Program-made: the position numbers and the translations under genes
In this document: positions 56,621-64,000 of the stretch, in pieces
Layout of the letters: each line of letters begins with the position of its first letter
Numbering within the stretch: the stretch's first letter is position 1
Assembly: GCA_036345935.2 (NCBI GenBank)
Contig: JADWOT020000003.1
Coordinates: forward strand, 8,668,134 to 8,732,133
Direction of reading: 5' to 3'
DNA: 64,000 bases
From: Taenia hydatigena
Taxonomy: Eukaryota; Platyhelminthes; Cestoda; Cyclophyllidea; Taeniidae
The notes under the pieces: model-generated
The model's input: only the letters and a program-made list of their open reading frames with translations
The model's database searches: none
Told to the model about the DNA's origin: nothing

Positions 56621-59600
56621 GTCTGCGATGAGATAAGCAAAGATTTAATTCTTCTGTCATACACGATGGTGGATGTCTCAATCCCTCTAACTGAAACATC
56701 AGCGAGCGGTCTAATCCAAAATTTTTGGCTCATTTTACCATCAAGGCACAGATTTGTTTAACCAATAGTTCGAAGACGCCTCCAGAACCCTTTCAGTAAA
56801 GCAGAAATCGATGAGTCCAAATGTTGGCATGATCACGGCCGGCACGCGTTATTTAAAGATCGGTGTTTCAGATGCCTGCGAACGTAAATTGCTTTTCTTT
56901 CCAACTTTTCGAAAGTTGCGCTTGATTGCTGATCCTCAAACATCCTGCATAATGGTGTTTTCGCTCACGTGCCTGTTTTCCCTTCCTCTCTCCTTTTGAT
57001 CGGGATTAGGCCCCACACAGATTCCTTCTCAGGTGGTCCTTGCCATATACTCACTTGACAACTACAGAATGGCCGTGCCATCGCCCACTCTTTGCATTTG
57101 TGTATTCTGCCGCCTTCTCAGAAGTCTGCCAATTATCTCCTGTCTGGCTGGTGACCTCATTAGCATCCAGCAGACACGTGCGCAAATCGCCAAGATAATT
57201 GTTGGCACACCTCATAAGCAGTGCAGATTCTGTTACGCCCAATTTCCAAATTTACGATTCGAAAATTGCACAGCTCAATAACTTGTGGCACTGCTAAGTG
57301 AAAATAGGAGGCTCTACACTTTTATTCAGTGAAATTACTCAGCGAAATCAGCCAAGTCATCTCATAGTTGTGTCGAGCATCTGGTTCGAATCCCTCTTCT
57401 ACTTTTAACCTTATGCTAGCATAGTCTATACAAGTCAGTGGCATCGAGGTTGAGGCGGCAACAAGTTGCATGGATTTTGTCAATGAGAAAAACGTCATTG
57501 CACTTATTATTAGCATAATAGCAACTGTGACCAAACGCTGAAGTACCGTGTTTTAGCATTGGTGGATCAAAGTTGAAGCGCCTTTGATTGGGGTGCATTG
57601 AATGTCAATCATATGGAAAGTGCATTGAAACAAATCCTCATTACCACCTATTCGCTCCGTCACTCACTGGAGGTGTGATTTACGCACTTCAAAGTTTGTT
57701 TGGATTAACAATTGAGAACACACAGACAGAAGCTTAAATGCTTGATTTGGAAAACTGACCTAAGCAATGCGTCATATGGACGACTTTGAAACTAGGATTA
57801 CCTGATTTTTAACCAGTTTGTTGTCAAGGCAACGGCGTTAATCTAGCTAGAGAAGAATTTCCGTACTCGTCAGATAGAAATTCATTTATAGTTCATATGC
57901 ATTTTTTAAAAGATAAATAAGTCAGGGTGCAACTAAAAGGAATTTTCGCACATGACACTGAGCCGATGCGTTCGTTATTTCTGGCAGGTTCAGTGGTTTT
58001 GCAGAGCCTTATCATAAGGCGATATTCCCACTACTAGTTGATTGTGGAGAACATTGCAAATGCACACGCTTGCAAAAATTGTCAGGCAAGGGTTTCGCAA
58101 AATCTAAAGATGCCCAATGCACACACAATGCTGCGTTATTGCCCACTACATCTTCGGAGGCGATTGGCTTAAATGAGCCAATTACGCGCATGCTGCGCTG
58201 CGCTGATTGGACGCAGTAGAAGTTGGCATGGTTGTGAAATTAACGGTCTGGCGGAGGTTGACCAAGCATTGCCTTCTGACTTGGGATCTTGTCCAAAAGT
58301 GTAAATCCAGTTGAAAATATTCGTGCCACAAAGATATAAAGTGAAAGGTCATTCTGCTTCGCTTTATGTAGAGGTCAGTGTAAGCACAATGGGTAACCGA
58401 CTAGCAAAAGTGGTCCAATTCGATAAATAGCATTTATTAAAGCACAATTGAAGTAAAACAGAAGATATTCATTTTCAATGCAGATAGAACCAAAGATCTT
58501 TTTGTGTAAAATTTTGTTGCTTAAGGCGAAATGCAAATCTGTGATGAATGAAGACTTGACAAATGTCCAAAATGCTAAATTGCATGTTATTCGATCCCAG
58601 TAGGCAACATTTTGTACACATCTAAACCCAAATTTGTGCCTTAGAATGGTGTCTTTCTTAGTGATTCTCTATAGTCTGCAAACATAATCTACATAGGTTG
58701 ACTAATGCACTTGAAGAAGGTATATCATCGCTAAATTACTTGTGCTCTTGGAGCAGGCAACTCGAAATCCATTACCATCATTTCCATCAAACTTCGAGTT
58801 CTCAGATCTCCATACCTATTCAATCCACTCTATCATCACACGACATGAGGTGATGAAGGACATCGTTTCAAAGGATATGAAGGATAACGGATAAAATAAC
58901 TAATGCAATGTCTAGATCTCATCGAAACGCAAAGGCTTAAATATGGTTGTTTTGCCGGAAGAGGTCTTGCGCTGCCATGCATCAGGTTTTCACAATTTCT
59001 TCAAATGTTACCAATCAGATGTACTGCAGCGGCAAAAGCTTGGTCTTCTGGAGGGACTTGTAGGGAACGCCTTTGTTCGCGATTGAAAAAAGATATGAAA
59101 CGCAGACTATTGAGGCAATGGCCGAATGATTTGTGAGTCTGACCACCCATCACTGCAATGCAGAAATGCTTCTCATCACAAGACATTCACTCAGTTAGCA
59201 AGCAATCGGAAATGCATCGCGCAACTTTACGGTCCATGCAATAGAAGAAAAGGTAATTCTGATAGATTTGAAAGCATGTTTTTAGCTATCCCACATGGGT
59301 GACACTTATTTGGCGAGCCTTCACAATTCTCCTAATTGATGTAAGTGTTAGCGGTTGTTTCGTCATCACTGTTATTTGTTGCTGCGAGTTCTTAGCACCC
59401 CAACATCCGATTCTTGTGCTGCCAAAAAAAGGGATGTACAACTTTTTAAGTTGCTTCTCCATCGCACTCTTATCTAATCGCCATGATGGGAAGGAAATCA
59501 AGTTATGACAATCGAGATAATGCGAAGCATTTAAGGCACACGCGCAATAATGCACGAGTGTCAGCTGAAGTAAAGAAGCACAAAGACAAATGATATTTGC
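56620..59600. other. No recognised gene
   Basis: Short frames only (at most 82 codons). A GATTAGGCCCCACA(C/T)AGAT motif at about 57,005 recurs at about 36,396 with no further similarity. A GGTTCGAATCC at about 57,384 is not part of a foldable tRNA. Confidence 0.4.
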
Positions 59601-61540
59601 TTCTGAGAAACCACCAGACACCACGAACCACCACACGGCGTTCTGTCGCCTTCCACCATTTATCTTGCTTCCCAGGTTATCGTCGTTTCAACTGCTCAAT
59701 TCTTCACCAGTGCTTCAGTACCCCTTTGTCAGCTGCTCACCTTTGGTCTGCTTCTCAGCCTCCATCGCCACTGCTTCCCTCGCAATCTCTCTGATGTTCC
59801 CAATCCTACACTTCACCGTTTTAACGTCAAAAGACCAGAAGAGATTAAAAGTTTAAAAATTATGGATAACTTATGCCACCAGCTTCCCCTCTTCCCCTGC
59901 TTTATCTTCCCTTCCTTCCCTCTATCCTAATTTTCGTCACAACTGATATCCTTGTGTGTTTCACTAATCAGGGTAGAAATATGGGTAGCGTCCTCGAGTG
60001 TAGCGTTTGATAGGAATTCATATTCCTTCCACAAAATCCATTTCTGTATGCTCCACTTAAATACATAACTAGGAAAGTGGGCCAATGGAGAAATTTAAGA
60101 ACATGCAGAACGAAAAAATAAGAAATTCAGTGCCCCAGCACCATGCAGAGACGTCCCCATGTTGACCATTCCCATCCTTTCCTCTACTTACCCTCCGTAT
60201 AACTCTCGCTTTCGTCTCGTACCCAATCATTCTTTCGTTGCTTCGCCCAGGTTGGTGATGTTTGCTCGCCACCATTGTACTCCCTGGTGCAAGGCAACAA
60301 TGGATCTTGGTATGGAATTAGATTGATCGGCAGAAACGCACCTTCGCCCGAGCCATAGTAATCGCAAGGAATGCGTTGTCACTGCATAACAGGCATCCTC
60401 TCAAGAAAAGCCGAGGACAAGCAGTCACAACGAGGCAGCGCATTTAAGTCAAAGCACATTAGCATCGGTGGTTCTTCTCATTCCCTTCCTCCTCCTTTGC
60501 ATGCACTAAGATGCACATAACTTAATCAAGTCACGAAAGCACAGAAGTGAGTGGCGCCAGCTCCCTCAAAACCACCTCTTAGTAGTTCTGTCCAAAGTCC
60601 ACACCTAGACGGCACTGAGCGACACCACACGGCACGTGTTGCAATCGATTTACACGTGTCAGATTAAATTAATCTACCACACGACAAACTGTCAGAAATG
60701 CTGTTCTACGTATTCCACGCCTACATTTATTCATCTTCCTTTACCACCTTGCCGTTCATGCCATTCAGTTATTCGTCGGTGCTTCTCTCCTGCCTCTTCT
60801 CATTCTTGCCCCCAGCCGTCTTTCTATCCTTTACTTCCGTCGCAACCCTCTCCATCACCTCATCACTCTGAGGCTTTCAATCCTTAATTTTAGAGATGCT
60901 GAAAGGGGGAAAACAGATAGATATCATAGAAACTAAGGGTGAATTTTGATGCTAACACCCCTTCCTCTACCAGTGCTACCTTCCACTCCCGGAATTCACT
61001 TGCATGCGTCATTTCAATATTTTCATATTCGATATCCACCATAATCACATGGAAAGAGAGCTATGACTAGGCAGTTCACGTGTCATTGGGAAGAAATCTT
61101 CAAATTTTGCCTAGACACGTGTCCAGATGAGTAAGCGATTAAATCAGTTCAGGAATAGATGGTAGAAATATAGAAAGCAGTAAAGAAGGCTACACCAGAG
61201 CAATGTGGAGAGTCATCCTACAACGTTTATTTCCAATCCTCAACTGTCCATCTCCACTCTTACTCCTTCTATTCCAGCAAATTTTCATCTCTTTGCATCT
61301 ACCTTAATCATTCCCTGTCTCATTCAGCTGAAAATTCATGTTACCCAACTCCTGCCGAAAAAACACATAGACCACAATTGCCGTTCCGAATGCAAAACAA
61401 CAATTATTCCAAGCACAGAAGTAGGAGTACGCATCAGAAATGCCCCTTCGTTAGCTCAATAGTAATAGCTAGGGGCGGGTCGTTAAGCTCTCATCTACCG
61501 AGCATACCCCGTCCCCACAGGCGTCTTATGTATTAAATTT
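59600..61540 (+). repeat. Pyrimidine-rich degenerate repeat region
   Basis: Long CT-rich stretches at 59,640-59,840, 60,140-60,260, 60,690-60,880 and 61,205-61,330 resemble one another loosely. The two outer pairs may be old direct repeats. Frames of up to 88 codons here owe their length to the low frequency of stops in CT-rich DNA. Confidence 0.4.
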
Positions 61541-61544
61541 AAGT

Positions 61545-61835
61545 CCGTCTTAATATTTTAATTTGGTCTGCCTAATCAACTCGATACAACTGCATGTCAT
61601 GCAAGTTTAGGTCTTCTCCTTCTTGCAGATACTAGGGATCAAAACACACATGGAAAGGCAAGCACTCTCTCTTGTCTACGCCTCCTTTCTCATGTCTTAC
61701 TCCAACACATCTTCGGAGACTGTCTCCTTTGTCGCCTACTGCACTCTATGCACTCACACGCATTGCGCCCTGCAGGAGACAAATTTTCTTCACATGGTGC
61801 ATGAGTCCTGCCAATTACATGTGCCGAATCCACTT
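61545..61835 (+). repeat. Repeat family Z, truncated copy (plus)
   Basis: Direct match to 33,270-33,580 (CCTAATCAACTCGATACAACT, then the TCATGTCTTACT and GTCGCCTAC steps). It lies head to head with copy 3 starting about 200 nt further right. Confidence 0.75.
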
Positions 61836-61999
61836 TAATCTGAAATAAGTGAGGTTGTAGAGTTACAGGAAGGAAAAAGCAATTAGATGAAGTGAAGTCA
61901 ATTGGTGGATGGCTGATAGAATGTTAGCAAAGTGTAGAGTTGAGATAGAATGGCCAAAGAACTAGCCATCGAATGGACGACTGAAAAAGATTTTATTGA

Positions 62000-64000
62000 G
62001 CCCAGCACGAAAGTGTCGATTTGATTTAGCCGTTTTTGTGAGATATCAATTCGGGCGACCACCCAAACGACGGAAACAAAGGTAAACAATGCAACATACA
62101 CGAACTTAGGCAAACAGACAAAAGCGTAGATACATGGTGAAAATAGAGAGAGTGGTCTAGAATGGGAAACCAGGCAAAGAAATTCTTTACAAAACGAATA
62201 TAAGGAGTGGATAGTGGGATGAGCAGGTGGAAATTCGACCAGCTAACAAATTACGAAGTAAGAAGTAGAAGCAGCACGCTCACTTTCGCTCCCGAAAGGC
62301 TAAGTGAAGGAGGAGTAGAAGTAGGAGATGGAATTGAGGCGAAATAGTGTAGTAAAAACCAAAGCGACAGAAAGATAGAAATGGAGATTTGATGGTAATC
62401 ATTGCTAAACTTTGTTAGAACGCGATTTTGTCTCGGGCAGAGCGTGATTGATTCAGGTCTAGTCTAACTCGTACTATTCTGATCTAGACATGAATCCGTG
62501 CATTATTTACTCATGTCGCAATCAAGATTGGGACTAGTGGAGAGATGAAAGGGAACCTACAAAGAGAGCACCAGCAGATGGTGAGGTAGGAAGGAAAGGT
62601 GAGAGAAGCTCAAAGGAGGCAGAGGAGCGAGATGCTCTAGTGGCACTAAAGTGTAAAAAAATAAGGTAAGAATCAAAATTGTAGGAATCATTCACTCCTC
62701 TTTTCCGTATGTATTTTATGCGAGGAGCACAGACGGTATGACATTAGGTAAGACGCAATACCTGCAAGTGCATAGAGCACATGAGAGAGGAGGCGTAGAC
62801 AAGAGATCTCCTCTCCATTCATTCCCAAGACGTCATTAGGTCTACTTCTAGTCAGCGTGCCTTGATCTCTAATGTCTGCGCGATTTATAGTGAACACCTC
62901 TACTCTCAATGAAATGAGTTGTGTCGAATTGATTAGGCGGGTCATTTTAAATAGCAACGTATAAGGCGCCTTACTCGAGCTCGTCATAATCCAGCCTAGG
63001 TCGCTAATCTTGCCTATTCTGGCTCAGTCCAAATTAGTCAAGCTTGGACGTGCGTACCGCGCTACAGTTCTTCCGCAGTGGCACATGAATATTGAGCAAG
63101 TTGTTGTACACCAGCAGTTCTCCTTATGCTGCTGGTTTGTATTGGGGATTTGAGACGTAAAAAGTAAGTGCAGCACAGCAAGCATAGTGCACGGTTGAAT
63201 TTAGGTTTAAGGAACCGACAAATCACCCCTAAAGACTGCTATTGGGTTAACAAAAAGGCTTTTCTGATGACAAAGGCAATGGCGCTCCACTCGCCATCGA
63301 TAGGAGCAAAGTAATAAGGATTTTAAGCAGAAAGAGACAAAGGAATGGTAAAAATTGAGGCATAGAGATAAGAAGTCGTGCGTATGGACCTACGGTGCAA
63401 TGTTCTTCATTTCTTCCTTATTTTCTCCCATCCTTTTCTACACCGATTCATTCTTCCACTCATCTAGCTATGTGAGTGAGTAAAATATAAAGAAACTGGC
63501 TTAGTGAAAAACATTTAACTTTTCGAATGACACACTAGAAGAGGCTAATTATAGTCTTTTTTCTATGTGATTTACATTGAATACCAGATGTGATAATATT
63601 GAAACGACGTGCGCAAACAAAGTAAGGAATGAGAGTAGCATACGGATGGATCGTGGGTAAGAAGGCAGGGGAGGCAGGAGCATGGATGGAAAGAGCGAAT
63701 CCCCTGCATAATACTATTAAGGAGAAAGGAAGACAAGTGTTTGGGAAGCATGAAATATCTTCCTGCTCTCTCAAACAATCTATTCTTAAGACTGCACTTC
63801 CTGATTTACTCTAATCGGCTTTACCTTCTTTGTCCCATATGCTCAAACACAAACCACTTTATCTTTGCCCTGAGTGTACAAATTCCTCTCTATATTCATA
63901 TTTTCCTTTGTTTCCGCATTCTCTCAACTCTGTTTGCCAATATAGACAATTTGCATTTTGGTTACACCTACATTGCCAGATTTTATAACAGGGAATGTTG
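62000..64000 (-). repeat. Repeat family Z, copy 3 (minus), and start of a third array
   Basis: Direct repeat of 50,205-52,200 over its whole length, with anchors AAATTACGAAGTAAGAAGTAG (62,249), CACACTAGAAGAGG-like DNA (63,531) and CTTTGCCCTGAGTGTACAAA (63,863). The window ends inside the first satellite-like unit. Confidence 0.85.

Noticed and set aside
57300..57400. GGTTCGAATCC, a possible tRNA box B
   Set aside because: The bases around it do not form a T stem, and no D arm or acceptor stem can be folded upstream.
1..64000. CRISPR arrays, operons, rRNA, spliced-leader RNA or intact transposase genes
   Set aside because: I looked for regular short repeats with spacers, gene clusters with short spacing, and conserved RNA motifs, and saw none; the sequence is typical repeat-rich eukaryotic DNA.

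Overview
This is eukaryotic genomic DNA, roughly 40-45% GC by eye, with GT-AG introns of about 0.1-0.5 kb, TATA boxes upstream of start codons, AATAAA signals, microsatellites and many degenerate dispersed repeats. There are no operons, Shine-Dalgarno sites or tRNA genes that I can see. The divergent NK2-like homeodomains, short introns and base composition fit an invertebrate with a compact genome; a parasitic flatworm (cestode) is my best guess, but this is inference only. Nearly the whole window is repeat mosaic and decayed duplicated gene pieces, and I see no gene that is clearly intact.

Region by region. 0-2.4 kb: nothing recognised. 2.4-17.4 kb: a mosaic of 0.1-1 kb blocks repeated two to five times in both orientations; one block carries a conserved TATA-like element. 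17.4-19.0 kb: nothing recognised. 19.0-24.4 kb: three pieces (A, B on minus, C on plus) of a three-exon homeobox gene, plus an unrecognised decayed coding region at 22.15-22.89 kb. 24.4-25.8 kb: one arm of an inverted duplication whose partner is at 53.8-55.35 kb. 30-45 kb: three copies of a family with an open 152/152/107-nt exon and conserved splice sites (30.3, 37.9, 44.7 kb). Homeobox copies E (plus, 32.0 kb) and D (minus, 40-42 kb) each lie next to the last two exons of an unidentified gene 'X', so the duplicated unit carried two genes and now forms a large inverted pair (31.0-32.6 and 39.9-43.7 kb). 32.9-34.15, 49.98-52.2, 61.55-61.84 and 62.0-64.0 kb: one dispersed repeat family, followed in two copies by a satellite-like array also found at 48.85-49.75 kb. 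Non-LTR reverse-transcriptase relics lie at 38.1 and 49.9 kb. 55.3-56.6 kb: homeobox copy F. 56.6-61.5 kb: little recognisable.

The most coherent signal is the homeobox family. Six loci derive from one gene: an 82-nt first exon preceded by a TATA box, a long second exon coding a Gln/Pro/Ser-rich region and homeodomain residues 1-44, an intron at homeodomain position 44/45, and a third exon with residues 45-60 and a charged, probably helical tail. Introns and promoter are kept, so the copies arose by DNA duplication and not by retroposition. Every copy I read carries at least one disabling change or large deletion.
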